Positions 33,798-42,955 of a stretch of 64,000 nt of DNA are shown piece after piece. The DNA comes from Bradyrhizobium sp. dw_78 (GTDB lineage: Bacteria; Pseudomonadota; Alphaproteobacteria; Rhizobiales; Xanthobacteraceae). Positions within the stretch are counted from its first letter, which is position 1; each line of letters begins with the position of its first letter. The position numbers and the translations under genes are program-made. The stretch lies in the NCBI RefSeq assembly GCF_018449525.1, contig NZ_JAAVUS010000008.1:124001-188000 (forward strand), read 5' to 3'. The notes below the pieces were generated by a model. It was not told where the DNA came from. It did not search any database and saw nothing but the letters and a program-made list of their open reading frames with translations.

Positions 33798-34337
33798 ATG
33801 ACGTTTGAACAGGATCTGAAAGCCGCCGTCCGCACCATTCCCGATTACCCCAAGCCTGGAGTCCTGTTCCGGGACATCACCACGCTGCTCGGCGATGCGC
33901 GCGCCTTTCGTCGCGCGGTCGACGAACTGGTGCAGCCCTGGGCCGGTTCGAAGATCGACAAGGTCGCCGGCATCGAGGCGCGCGGCTTCATCATCGGCGG
34001 CGCGGTGGCGCATCAGGTCTCGGCCGGCTTCGTGCCGATCCGCAAGAAGGGCAAGCTGCCGCATACCACGGTGCGGATCGCCTATTCGCTGGAATACGGT
34101 CTCGACGAGATGGAAATGCATGCCGACGCCATCCGTCCCGGCGAACGCGTGATCCTGGTCGACGATCTGATCGCGACCGGCGGCACCGCGGAGGGCGCGG
34201 TGAAATTGCTGCGGCAGATCGGCGCCGACGTGGTTGCAGCCTGCTTCATCATCGACCTGCCCGACCTCGGCGGCGCGGCGAAACTGCGCGCGATGGATGT
34301 GCCGGTGCGGACGCTGATGGCCTTCGACGGGCATTGA
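33798..34337 (+). CDS. apt: Adenine phosphoribosyltransferase
   Basis: Salvages adenine to AMP using PRPP. The 179-residue chain has the type I fold with FRDITTLL near 24-31, the flexible-loop region RKKGKLPHTTVRIAYSLEYG and the PRPP-binding signature VILVDDLIATGGTA near 121-134. ATG at 33798 has an AGAGAA site before it; the in-frame TTG at 33780 lies within the end of the repeat and is less likely. Monocistronic by position. Confidence 0.96.
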   Translation: MTFEQDLKAAVRTIPDYPKPGVLFRDITTLLGDARAFRRAVDELVQPWAGSKIDKVAGIEARGFIIGGAVAHQVSAGFVPIRKKGKLPHTTVRIAYSLEYGLDEMEMHADAIRPGERVILVDDLIATGGTAEGAVKLLRQIGADVVAACFIIDLPDLGGAAKLRAMDVPVRTLMAFDGH

Positions 34338-34386
34338 ATTTCGGCAAGCCAGCCGCCGTTCCGGTGTTTGCCGGGGCGACGGGCGG

Positions 34387-35055
34387 TCACGACTTCTGCA
34401 GGATCAAATTCAGCTCGATCTCGCGGAAACCGAGATAGTTGCGGCGGATCCATTGATGCAGTTCGGTCGATGAATCCCGCTCCTGGCGCAAATAATCGGT
34501 GAACGAGAAATTCAGCCGGTCGATATAGGTCTTCAGGAACACCGGAAGTGCGGCAATGCGCAGCATCCGGTCGTTGGAAAATGCCGGAGGCATTTCGCCG
34601 CGCACCACAAATTCGTTGTCGATGGTGACCAGCGCGGAGGCCGGGATCTGCTGTTGCAGCATTTCGTGTCCGCGCGCCGAGACGCGGTCGGTGTCCGCCA
34701 CGAACAGGATGATCGGCGCGATGTGTCGCCGCGCCGCTTCCTTGATGAAGCCGATTTCCTCGGACATCTTGAAGAATTCGTCGAAGGCGTGAAAGCCGAG
34801 GTCGATCACCTTGGCGACGCCGTCATCGATAATCAGCCGGTCCATCAACTGCATTTTGCCGAAGGTGTCGTCGATCTCGGCCGTCTCGGTGATCTTCGGG
34901 AGATAATCGAGCAGCGACGGTTCCTTCAGGTTGATGTCGAAGGAGGCTACCGTCCCGTTCTTCAGCAGCAGGAATTCACTCAGCAGCCGCGCGACCATCG
35001 TCTTGCCGACGAGCGGGCGGGGCGAGCAGATGATGTAGACGGGCGTGTAGCTCAT
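34387..35055 (-). CDS. P-loop protein with degenerate Walker A, second of an ATPase pair
   Basis: A 222-residue protein that starts VYIICSPRPLVGKTMVARLLSEFLL. The P-loop reads PRPLVGKTM, which keeps the GKT but not the KGG of ParA/MinD, and SFDINLKEPSLLDYLP follows at the position of the switch I region. VAKVIDLGFHAFDEFF near 82-97 is Walker B-like. I do not recognise a named family. It lies 59 nt downstream of the 251-residue ParA-like gene on the same strand, so the two are probably an operon and may form a heteromeric ATPase. Start taken at ATG 35055; a GTG one codon before is possible. Confidence 0.65.
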   Translation of the reverse strand: MSYTPVYIICSPRPLVGKTMVARLLSEFLLLKNGTVASFDINLKEPSLLDYLPKITETAEIDDTFGKMQLMDRLIIDDGVAKVIDLGFHAFDEFFKMSEEIGFIKEAARRHIAPIILFVADTDRVSARGHEMLQQQIPASALVTIDNEFVVRGEMPPAFSNDRMLRIAALPVFLKTYIDRLNFSFTDYLRQERDSSTELHQWIRRNYLGFREIELNLILQKS

Positions 35056-35114
35056 CACAGGCTATATCAGGCGGATTCTCCGCCTAATCCAGCCCAATCC
35101 CGGCTGCCGCGCAA

Positions 35115-35870
35115 TTATTTTTCGCCGCTGCGCGTGACCGATTTGCTGGCGCCGACGAGATCGGTCAGCTTGATGCGGTCGTACTCGCTCCAGACGTTGG
35201 CGAGCCAGTGCCGCACATAGCCGCGCAGCACGAAGGAATAATTGGCGGCCTCGTCGCTCATGCCCTTGTTGGCGACGAATTTCAGGAAGGGCACGGAGGC
35301 CACCTCGACCTGCTCGAAGGCCATCTCGTTGAGTTTCGGGATCACCAGGTCGGTGGCGTCCTTGATGCGGTGGAAATAGGAATTATAGGTCGACTGGTCC
35401 CACTCGAAGAAGCTGGTGTTATTGATGAAATTCTTCACCAGGAAATATTTGGCGCCCTGCATGAAATTCGCGGTCTCGGCGATTTCGTCAAGCGAGGCGA
35501 TCGAGGGGCCCAGTATATGGAACACGGCAAAGGTGATCTGTCCCGATCTCGCCGCGTCGAGAAAGCCGATATCCCGCAGCGAGGCCAGCGCGGGGGACAT
35601 CAGTCCGGCGCGGACGTCGATCACGGTGACGGACGGGCTGACCGCATTGAGCGTGTCGAAGATCTTCATCTGGTCCGCGGTCGTCGTCATGTCGACGATC
35701 TCGGTGATATCCGAATGGAACCGCTTCAGCGTGCCGCGCGGAGATTCGGTATCGAAGGCGCGGGTGGGTATATTGTTGGCGCTGAAATAATCCAGCAAGG
35801 TTCGCGAGATGGTGGTCTTGCCGACCCCGCCCTTGTCGGCACCTACGACGATCACTACCGGCTTAGCCAT
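35115..35870 (-). CDS. ParA/MinD-like P-loop ATPase
   Basis: A 251-residue deviant Walker A ATPase. KGGVGKTTISRTL at 13-25 has the signature Lys of the ParA/MinD group; DTESPRGTLKRFH near 40-52 is the switch I region and VTVIDVRAGLMSP near 81-93 Walker B. The rest (KNFINNTSFFEWDQSTYNSYF, ending KLTDLVGASKSVTRSGEK) is unlike plasmid ParA or MinD. It may position or activate a partner, most simply the adjacent degenerate P-loop protein. No ParB-like or membrane-targeting gene is nearby. Function unknown. Confidence 0.75.
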   Translation of the reverse strand: MAKPVVIVVGADKGGVGKTTISRTLLDYFSANNIPTRAFDTESPRGTLKRFHSDITEIVDMTTTADQMKIFDTLNAVSPSVTVIDVRAGLMSPALASLRDIGFLDAARSGQITFAVFHILGPSIASLDEIAETANFMQGAKYFLVKNFINNTSFFEWDQSTYNSYFHRIKDATDLVIPKLNEMAFEQVEVASVPFLKFVANKGMSDEAANYSFVLRGYVRHWLANVWSEYDRIKLTDLVGASKSVTRSGEK

Positions 35871-36063
35871 GAACTTTCCTTATGCGCCCCGGGTCGCGAT
35901 CGGCGACCACAATGTTCCTGTGTCCCTGCTTTGGGCGCGAACATGGCAGAAACAAGGGAGAATTCAATTCTTTAAGAGCGGCTGCCCGAGAATAATCACT
36001 GCGCATGTCGTTCATGCAAAGGGGCTTTAAGGGCGGACTTGGCCGATGGTATGAGGGCAAAAT

Positions 36064-37284
36064 CTAGCGGCGGCCCCAGGGACCCGGCGGATCGCTCCAG
36101 GGGCTTGGTGACGGCTCCTGCGGCGGGACCTGCGTCGTGGCGCTGGAATCGACGTGGGCGCCCCACGGTCCCGTTGGCAAGGGCTGAGGAGTCTGGCTAT
36201 CGACCGACGAGACCTGAGGCGAATCGGGCTGACCAGTCGTCTCCGGCGGCAGGGCCAGTGGTCCGGGATCGCGGCCGCCGGCGAATCGCACCAGCGCGGC
36301 GACGCGCTGATCCACCGAAGGATGGGTCGCAAACAGGTCCGAAAAGCCTTCGCGCGGATTGTCGACGCACAGCTCCATCACGGCCGAGGTCGCGCCGGGA
36401 AGTTCGCCGCGGCCTTCGATCTTGCGCAGGGCCGAGATCATCGCGTCGGGGTTCTTCGTCAGTTCGACCGATCCGGCATCGGCAAGGAATTCGCGCGACC
36501 GCGACAGCGCCAGACGGACCAGTTGCGACAATAGCCACGCGAGCGCGATCAGCGCGACCGCAACGAGAACGATGATGATCGCCGCGCCGCCCGAGCCTTT
36601 CCTGTCGTCGCCGCGGTCGGAGGACGACGAGGACGATGAACCGCCACCGCCGCCATAGCCCCACCCCCATCCGTAGCCGCCGAAATTGGCGAAGCCGCGG
36701 AACAACAATTCCGCGAAGAAGCCGACCACGCCGGCGATGATCACCGCGATCACCATCATCTGCACGTCGCCGTTGCGGATGTGGGTCAGTTCGTGGCCGA
36801 GCACGGCCTCGATCTCCTGGTCGTTGAGCGCGTTCAACAGGCCTCTGGTGACGGTGACGGCATATTGCCGCCGGTTGAGCCCGGTCGCGTAGGCGTTCAG
36901 CGCGCCGCTTTCCACGATCTTCAGCTTCGGCATCGGAATGCCGCGCGAGATGCAGAGGTTTTCCAGGAGATTATAGAGCCGCGGCTCCTGCTGCCGCGTG
37001 ACGTCCTCGCCGCCGGTCACGGCGTCGATGATCGACTGGTGGAAAAAATAGGCGATCACGATCCACAGCGCCGCCGCGCCGGTCGAATAGGGCAGGGTCC
37101 GGATCACGTCATCCAGCGCCACCGTCAGATAATAGTCGACCGTGCCCTGGCTGTTGTTCACGACTTCGATGATCAGCGCGCCGGCATAGACGATCACATA
37201 GACCAGCAGAAACAGGCCGGCGAGCAGCAGCATCGAACGGAATCTGTTCGAGGCGATATGCGTGTAGAGACCATAGGCGGCCAT
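36064..37284 (-). CDS. M48 family (HtpX-like) membrane metallopeptidase
   Basis: A 406-residue zinc peptidase of the inner membrane. Two N-terminal helices (about 17-40 and 66-86) precede the active-site HELTH at 164-168; a third helix follows (about 177-195), then a Gly/Ser-rich low-complexity stretch with GGGGGSSSSSS near 209, another helix near 235-252, and SREFLADAGSVELT, whose Glu is the third zinc ligand. The C-terminal tail is Pro/Gln-rich. HtpX-like enzymes degrade damaged membrane proteins. A lemA gene lies upstream on the same strand, a pairing seen in many bacteria, with a palindromic repeat in the 152-nt gap. Confidence 0.88.
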   Translation of the reverse strand: MAAYGLYTHIASNRFRSMLLLAGLFLLVYVIVYAGALIIEVVNNSQGTVDYYLTVALDDVIRTLPYSTGAAALWIVIAYFFHQSIIDAVTGGEDVTRQQEPRLYNLLENLCISRGIPMPKLKIVESGALNAYATGLNRRQYAVTVTRGLLNALNDQEIEAVLGHELTHIRNGDVQMMVIAVIIAGVVGFFAELLFRGFANFGGYGWGWGYGGGGGSSSSSSSDRGDDRKGSGGAAIIIVLVAVALIALAWLLSQLVRLALSRSREFLADAGSVELTKNPDAMISALRKIEGRGELPGATSAVMELCVDNPREGFSDLFATHPSVDQRVAALVRFAGGRDPGPLALPPETTGQPDSPQVSSVDSQTPQPLPTGPWGAHVDSSATTQVPPQEPSPSPWSDPPGPWGRR

Positions 37285-37304
37285 GACGCGCTTCCGCTAA
37301 TCGC

Positions 37305-37405
37305 AGTCATTGCGGGGCGCCGCATCGCGGCGAGCCCGGAATCCGGAGATTCCGGATCGAAAGGCGGTTCCGAAGCTATTGCCTTGCGACGTCCCGGAAG
37401 GACGG
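37305..37405. repeat. CATTGCGGGGCG-type palindromic dispersed repeat
   Basis: Begins GTCATTGCGGGGCGCCGCAT and contains CCGGAATCCGGAGATTCCGG, ending GTCCCGGAAGGACG. Diverged copy of the 7767 family, in the lemA - M48 gap. Confidence 0.6.
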
Positions 37406-37436
37406 GAGCAACAAACTTTCATTTCGATCGGGACGA

Positions 37437-37997
37437 TCAGAACTTGACCGCCGGCGCCTGCTCGACTTCGGCCCGGCTGGTGCCGAGGTCGAAGAAATCC
37501 TTGCGGGTGAAGCCGAACATGCCGGCGAACAGCGCGGCCGGCATCTGCTGGATGCCGGTGTTGTATTCCTGAACCGCGTTGTTGAAGAAGCGGCGGCTGG
37601 CGGCGATCTTGTTCTCGATGTCGGAGAGCTCGCTCGACAATTGCTGGAAGTTGGCGTTGGCCTTGAGGTCCGGATACGCCTCCGACAGCGCGATCAGCCG
37701 GCCGAGCGCGCCGGTCAACTGGCTTTCGGCCGCTGCGACTTGTCCGGGTCCCTGCGCCGAGACCGCGGCGCTGCGCGCCTTGACGACATCGTCCAGCGTG
37801 CCCCGCTCATGCGCGGCATAGCCCTTCACGGTCTCGACCAGGTTCGGGATCAGGTCGTGGCGCTGCTTGAGCTGCACGTCGATATCGGCGAACGCCTGGT
37901 TGACGCGCTGGCCGAGCGTGACGAGGCGATTATAGGCGGCGAATGCGAAGAGGACGAGAACGACGATGACGCCGAGAACGATCCAGCCGGTCGACAT
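37437..37997 (-). CDS. lemA: LemA family protein
   Basis: A 186-residue protein with an N-terminal membrane helix (WIVLGVIVVLVLFAFAAY, about 5-22) followed by the LemA coiled helices: NRLVTLGQRVNQAFADIDVQLKQRHDLIPNLVETVKGYA near 23-61. LemA proteins face the outside of the inner membrane and often accompany M48 peptidases, perhaps as substrate or activator. ATG at 37997 is preferred over the upstream TTG because a GGAG lies 9 nt before it. Confidence 0.92.
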   Translation of the reverse strand: MSTGWIVLGVIVVLVLFAFAAYNRLVTLGQRVNQAFADIDVQLKQRHDLIPNLVETVKGYAAHERGTLDDVVKARSAAVSAQGPGQVAAAESQLTGALGRLIALSEAYPDLKANANFQQLSSELSDIENKIAASRRFFNNAVQEYNTGIQQMPAALFAGMFGFTRKDFFDLGTSRAEVEQAPAVKF

Positions 37998-38147
37998 GGC
38001 AGACAACTCCTGATGGGACGGATAGCTGCGCGGATTTTAGATGAAAACGAGCCTGAGAGGCAGGTCATCAGCAGGTCATCATAAGAAGGGCTCCAGCCCT
38101 TTGGTCAGCCTAAGATAGGTTAAGTTCAAGAAATCTTTAACCCGATA

Positions 38148-39128
38148 TCAGTCTTTTCCCGCCACCGCGTCGCCCCACCGCCAGCGTCTCGCACGGGCGT
38201 AGTCGGCCTTGGCGCGGCGCGGCACTTTTATGACAGCAACGCCCTCCGAGGTGCAGAGTTTCGCCGATATCTCGACCTTGGTGACATTGGGTTGCGCCAG
38301 CACCCGGGCGGGACGTGGCGAAACCGGCGTGCGGGTAAGCGCGAGATAGCTGAATTTCTCGTCCTCGAAAGGAAGGTCGGCTCCCTTGACCTGCTTGTGT
38401 ACGCGCAAACGGGGCAGGCGCTGTGTGAAGTGACACCAGTCCGGCGGCTGGAGCGGACATTTTCTATCATGGGGGCAGGGCGCGGCGACATGCGCGCCAA
38501 GCGCGATCAGCCGTTCCCGCAGCGCCATGATCCTGGCATAGCCTGCGGGCGTGCCGGGTTCGACCACCAGCAGCGTGTCGCGGGTTTTGGCCCAGATCAG
38601 TTCCGCAAGCGGGCCTTGCCCGGCTTGCCCGATCTCGCCGATCATGTAGCTCGCCACTACGAGATCGGCGGCCGGCGCGTTCGCCAGCGTGGCGAGAGCC
38701 TCGCCGCGTTGGTAGCGCATGTCGCGCAGCCGGGTGCTGCCGCGGCCGAGATCGAGCGCCAGTTCACGCAAGGCGCTGTTGGCATCGATCAGCGTGAAGC
38801 TTGCGAGCGACGGCAGGGCTTGGGCGGCCGCCCACGTCGCCGTGCCCGGCCCGGCGCCGACATCGAGCAGGCTTTCAGGTGCGAAGCCGGGTCTGCTCCC
38901 GCACAGCGCGTTCAGGCTCGCGATCACCGCGGCATAGGTCGCGGGCATCCGCGCCAGCGCATAGGCGAGCGCATCGGCCTCGGACCGGATCGCGACGGAA
39001 TTGCCGCCGCCGCGATAGGTCTGCGAGATCCGCGCGGCACGCTCGGCGGCGTCGTTGCGTGAAACGCCCTGCAATCTGGCGTCGAGGGCCGCTTTGAGTT
39101 CGGCGGGAAGGTCGGGAGCGACAGTCAT
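38148..39128 (-). CDS. Rsm22-like small ribosomal subunit methyltransferase homologue
   Basis: A 326-residue protein of the Rsm22/METTL17 family, needed for small ribosomal subunit assembly in mitochondria and found in Alphaproteobacteria. The methyltransferase core has LLDVGAGPGTATWAA near 83-97 and LVVASYMIGEIG near 157. The cysteine-rich segment CPHDRKCPLQPPDWCHFTQR near 217-236 matches the region that binds an iron-sulfur cluster in METTL17. VHKQVKGADLPFEDEKFSYLALTR follows. It is the last gene of a run behind smc, 47 nt after it. Confidence 0.88.
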   Translation of the reverse strand: MTVAPDLPAELKAALDARLQGVSRNDAAERAARISQTYRGGGNSVAIRSEADALAYALARMPATYAAVIASLNALCGSRPGFAPESLLDVGAGPGTATWAAAQALPSLASFTLIDANSALRELALDLGRGSTRLRDMRYQRGEALATLANAPAADLVVASYMIGEIGQAGQGPLAELIWAKTRDTLLVVEPGTPAGYARIMALRERLIALGAHVAAPCPHDRKCPLQPPDWCHFTQRLPRLRVHKQVKGADLPFEDEKFSYLALTRTPVSPRPARVLAQPNVTKVEISAKLCTSEGVAVIKVPRRAKADYARARRWRWGDAVAGKD

Positions 39129-39175
39129 CACCGCCTTCTTCCCCTCTCCCTTGGTGAGAATGGGATGAAGAGAGC

Positions 39176-42100
39176 CTATGCCACGTGCTGGTCGAGAATC
39201 TTCACCGCATTTTCGAGATCGACGGAGACCAGTTGCGACACGCCGCGTTCGGCCATGGTGACGCCGAACAGCCGGTTCATCCGCGCCATTGTGATCGGAT
39301 TGTGCGTGATGATGATGAAGCGGGTTTCGGTGGTTCCGGTCATCTCGTGCAGCAGGTTGCAGAACCGCTCCACATTGTGATCGTCGAGCGGCGCGTCGAC
39401 CTCGTCCAGCACGCAGATCGGCGAGGGGTTGGTGAGGAACACCGCAAAGATCAGCGCCATCGCCGTCAGCGCCTGTTCGCCGCCCGACAACAGGGACAGC
39501 GTCTGCGGTTTCTTACCGGGCGGCTTGGCGATGATCTCGAGCCCGGCTTCCAGCGGATCGTCGCTTTCGATCAGATGCAGCGCCGCCTCGCCGCCGCCGA
39601 ACAGTTCGACGAACAGCCGCTTGAAATGGTTGTTGACGGTCTCGAAGGAGGTCAGCAGGCGTTCACGCGCTTCGCGGTTGAGGCTCTGGATGCCCTGGCG
39701 CAGCCGCTTGATGGCTTCCACCAGATCGTCGCGCTCGGTGGTGAGCGCGGTGTGCTGGGCTTCGACCTCGTGCAGTTCTTCCTCGGCGCGCAGATTGACC
39801 GCGCCGAGCCGCTCGCGGTCGCGGCGCAGCTTTTCCAGGTTCTCCTCGATCTCCGAAAGCGGCGGCAACGCCGTCTCCGGCGTGATCTCCGCAAGGCCAG
39901 CCACCGCCTGCGGTTCGACTTCCAGCATGTCGTGGATTTCGCGTTCGACATCCGCGAGACGGCGCCTGGCGCCTTCCATGCGTTCCTCGGCGCGCGCGGT
40001 CGCCTCGCGCGCGCTCGACAGCGCTTCGAGCGAAGCCTTGGCGGCGCGATCGGTCTCCGCCATCGCGGTTTCGGCGGCGGCCAGAGCATCCGCGGCGACG
40101 CGCCGGTCGTTCTCGGCAAACTCGATCTCGCTGATCAGGGCGCTGCGCTTTTCCGCAAATACCGCCGGTGCATTGGCAAGGTCGGTGCGCTCGGCCGTGA
40201 TCTCGGTGATGCGGGCCTCGATCGTGGCCAATTGCGACGCGGCGCTTTGCTTGCGGTTTTGCCACTGGGTCTGCTCGGCGACGATGGCTTGCAGGCGGCG
40301 GTCCGCCAGTTCCGCTTCGCGCGCCAGCGCCTGCGCCTCGGCCCGCACCTGCGCGGCAAGGCGGCGATGGCCGTCGATATCGCTGCGGACGGCGGCGAGT
40401 TTTGTCTCGGCATCGACGCTCGGCGGCAATTCGTCGAGCGCTACCGTGGCGCTTTGATGCGCGTTGTCGGCTTCGCTGCGGTCGGCGTCGAGGCGGCTAT
40501 GCGCCTCGGTCAAGGCCGACTTCCGCGCCGCGTGGCGGTTGATCTCGCGTTCGGTATTGGCGTGACGTTCGCGTGCGGCATCCGCTTCGCGCTGCGCGGC
40601 GCGCCATGCCTCGCGCGCGGAAGATTCCGCGGCGGCGGCGGCCTTCAATTCGGCGTCGGCGGTCTCCAGCGCCTGGCGCTTGGCGCTGGCGTCGATGCGG
40701 GCCTGCTCGAGCTCGCTTTCGATATCAACGAGTCGCGCGCGCTCGGCAAGACGTCGCGCCGCGCCGGTCGGCGCATGGGCCGCCGCGACGAAACCGTCCC
40801 AGCGCCAGACGTCGCCCTCCAGCGATACCAGCCGCTGGCCGGTCTTCAACTGCGACACCAGTTCGGCGCCGCGCTCCTTCGCAACGACACCGATCTGTGC
40901 GAGACGCCGCGCCAGTTCGCCGGGCGCCTGGACATGGCTGGCGAGGGACTCGACACCCTCGGGCAAAGCGGGGTCGCCGTCGGTCACGCCTACATTGGTC
41001 CAGCGCATCGGCGCCGAGGGATCGACCGGGGCGTCGAGATCGTCGCCCAGCGCGGCGCCAATCGCCTTCTCGTATCCCTTGGTGACGGTGACGCCGTCGA
41101 TGATCGGCGGCCAGAGATTCTTGGTTTCGCCGTTGACGAGCTTCGCGATCGTGCGCGCTTCGGTCTCCAGCCGCTGCACGCGCTTGTCGGCTTCGTTGAG
41201 CGGGGCGCGGGAAGCTTCCAGCTTTGCGCGCGCGGCGACGTGGGCGGCTTCGCTGGCCTGCACGGTCGCCTCGGACTGCGCGAGATTCTGCTGCGCGGAT
41301 TCCGTCACGGCCGTCAGTTCGGCGAGGTCGCCGAGACCGCCGGTCGTCTGCGCCAGTTTCTGCTCTTCGGCTTGAACGTTGGCGATTTCCTGATCCAGCC
41401 GCGCCAACCGGTCGCGGTGCGTCCGCACATTGCCTTCGAGCTGCCTGCGCTTGGCGCTAAGGTCGGCGAGCGCCGTGGTCAGCTCGGAGAACAGACGTTC
41501 CGCGGCGGCCAGCGTCGCTTCCGCTTCGGAGACGCGGCCATCGACGCCGCTGCGTTGCTCGACGCGCGACTTGATCTCTTCCTTCAGTTCGGTGTCCTCG
41601 ACCGCGAGCCGTTGCAGCGCCACCTCGGCATCTGCGGTCTGTTGCTGTTCGCGGGCGATGTCGGCCGAAAACTGCGTCAGCCGGCGATCGAGCTCGGCGA
41701 CGCGCTCCTTGGCGCGCTCTTCCTCGCGGTCGAGCAGTTCGCGCGCATTGGTGAGCCGCTGCAGTCCGGCGGCGGCGCGGGCCTCGCCCTCGCGCAGGGC
41801 CGGCAGCTCGGAGGCGCGGATCGCCTGAATGCGCGCGGCTTCCGCCTGTTCGCGGGTGCGCTCGGCCATTTCGCGGACGCTAAGGTCGTGGACGCGGCCG
41901 GCCTCCGCGACATCGGTGTTGGCTTCCAGCCAGCGCAGATGCAGCAGCGTGGCTTCAGCCTTGCGCACCCTGGTCGCGACCTCACGGTAGCGAATCGCCT
42001 GGCGCGCCTGTTTCTTCAGGCCGTCGATCTGTCCGGTCAGTTGCCCGACCACGTCCTCGACGCGGGTGAGATTGGTTTCCGCGGCCTTGAGCCGCAGTTC

Positions 42101-42640
42101 GGCCTCATGGCGGCGGGCGTGAAGCCCGGCGACGCCGGCGGCGTCCTCCAGCACGCGGCGGCGCTGCTCGGGCTTGGCCTGAATGATTTCGCCGATCTTG
42201 CCCTGATGCACGAGTGCCGGTGAGCGCGCGCCGGTGGCGGCGTCGGCGAACAGGATCTGCACATCGCGCGCACGCACGTCGCGACCGTTGATGCGATAGA
42301 CCGAGCCTGCCTCGCGCTCGATCCGGCGCGAGATTTCCAGAATTTCGCGATCATTGACCGCGGCCGGCGCGGTGCGGTCGGTGTTGTCGATCGTCATCAC
42401 CACTTCGGCATGGTTGCGCGACGGCCGGTTGCCGGAGCCCGAGAAGATCACCGCATCCATGTCGGCGGCGCGCAGCGATTTGTGCGAGGTCTCGCCCATC
42501 GCCCAGCGCAACGCTTCCACCAGGTTCGATTTGCCGCAGCCATTCGGTCCGACCACGCCGGTCAAGCCCGGTTCGATCACGAAGTCGGTGGGTTCAACAA
42601 AGGACTTGAAACCGTGGAGACGAAGACGCGTAAGTTTCAT
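39176..42640 (-). CDS. smc: Chromosome segregation protein SMC
   Basis: A 1154-residue SMC condensin core. The N-terminal head has MKLTRLRLHGFKSFVEPTD and Walker A GPNGCGKSN at 31-39. Long coiled coils surround the hinge (around 505-640, with KGYEKAIGAALGDDLDAP), and the C-terminal head has the ABC signature LSGGEQALTAMALIFA and Walker B CVLDEVDAPLDD. The frame extends to 42751, but MKLTRLR at 42640 is the universal start. It would act with ScpA and ScpB, not encoded here. A 1012-residue antisense ORF over this gene is a third-position artefact. Part of a DUF721 - dsb - smc group. Confidence 0.97.
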   Translation of the reverse strand: MKLTRLRLHGFKSFVEPTDFVIEPGLTGVVGPNGCGKSNLVEALRWAMGETSHKSLRAADMDAVIFSGSGNRPSRNHAEVVMTIDNTDRTAPAAVNDREILEISRRIEREAGSVYRINGRDVRARDVQILFADAATGARSPALVHQGKIGEIIQAKPEQRRRVLEDAAGVAGLHARRHEAELRLKAAETNLTRVEDVVGQLTGQIDGLKKQARQAIRYREVATRVRKAEATLLHLRWLEANTDVAEAGRVHDLSVREMAERTREQAEAARIQAIRASELPALREGEARAAAGLQRLTNARELLDREEERAKERVAELDRRLTQFSADIAREQQQTADAEVALQRLAVEDTELKEEIKSRVEQRSGVDGRVSEAEATLAAAERLFSELTTALADLSAKRRQLEGNVRTHRDRLARLDQEIANVQAEEQKLAQTTGGLGDLAELTAVTESAQQNLAQSEATVQASEAAHVAARAKLEASRAPLNEADKRVQRLETEARTIAKLVNGETKNLWPPIIDGVTVTKGYEKAIGAALGDDLDAPVDPSAPMRWTNVGVTDGDPALPEGVESLASHVQAPGELARRLAQIGVVAKERGAELVSQLKTGQRLVSLEGDVWRWDGFVAAAHAPTGAARRLAERARLVDIESELEQARIDASAKRQALETADAELKAAAAAESSAREAWRAAQREADAARERHANTEREINRHAARKSALTEAHSRLDADRSEADNAHQSATVALDELPPSVDAETKLAAVRSDIDGHRRLAAQVRAEAQALAREAELADRRLQAIVAEQTQWQNRKQSAASQLATIEARITEITAERTDLANAPAVFAEKRSALISEIEFAENDRRVAADALAAAETAMAETDRAAKASLEALSSAREATARAEERMEGARRRLADVEREIHDMLEVEPQAVAGLAEITPETALPPLSEIEENLEKLRRDRERLGAVNLRAEEELHEVEAQHTALTTERDDLVEAIKRLRQGIQSLNREARERLLTSFETVNNHFKRLFVELFGGGEAALHLIESDDPLEAGLEIIAKPPGKKPQTLSLLSGGEQALTAMALIFAVFLTNPSPICVLDEVDAPLDDHNVERFCNLLHEMTGTTETRFIIITHNPITMARMNRLFGVTMAERGVSQLVSVDLENAVKILDQHVA

Positions 42641-42955
42641 GGACAAATTGCTCGGTTGGCCGGATGCAAATCTCCCGGCCGCGACAATACCATGGAAGGC
42701 AATGTCGGTGTGTGGGCGAGTCGCCTGTACGGCTCTCGTGACCCACGACAATGGCGAGGCCGGAGCCGCAGGGCAACCGCCGCTCCGGGCTTTTCCAAGC
42801 CTTTATCGCTTAAAGCCTTTTCGTTTAAAGCCTTTGTCTCCCGAGCCTTTTGATCTGAAAAGTCTTTTGGCCGTTGGCCTGAAGGCTTTTCCGGGAGACT
42901 TCTACAGGGTTTTGGGCGGAACCGATCCGGGTTCCACGCCCCTTTAGCCTGAAAA
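42641..42955. repeat. Gene-free smc leader with degenerate AAGCCTTT repeats
   Basis: About 315 nt between the DsbA-like gene and smc. Within it, 42799-42861 holds four imperfect 15-17-nt units starting GCCTTT (42799, 42815, 42830, 42845), the first two ending TTAAA. A hairpin at about 42914-42941 pairs GGGCGGAACC with GGTTCCACGCCC-like sequence and may end the dsb transcript. No gene is supported here. Confidence 0.55.

Noticed and set aside
39185..42223. 1012-residue plus-strand ORF opposite smc
   Set aside because: It lies wholly antisense to a certain smc gene, has no recognisable domain, and is Arg/Gly/Leu-rich as expected from GC-rich third positions read on the other strand.
42914..42941. 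Hairpin after the DsbA-like gene as a true Rho-independent terminator
   Set aside because: The stem is good, but on the minus strand it is not followed by a T run, so it is only mentioned as a possible stop within the smc leader.
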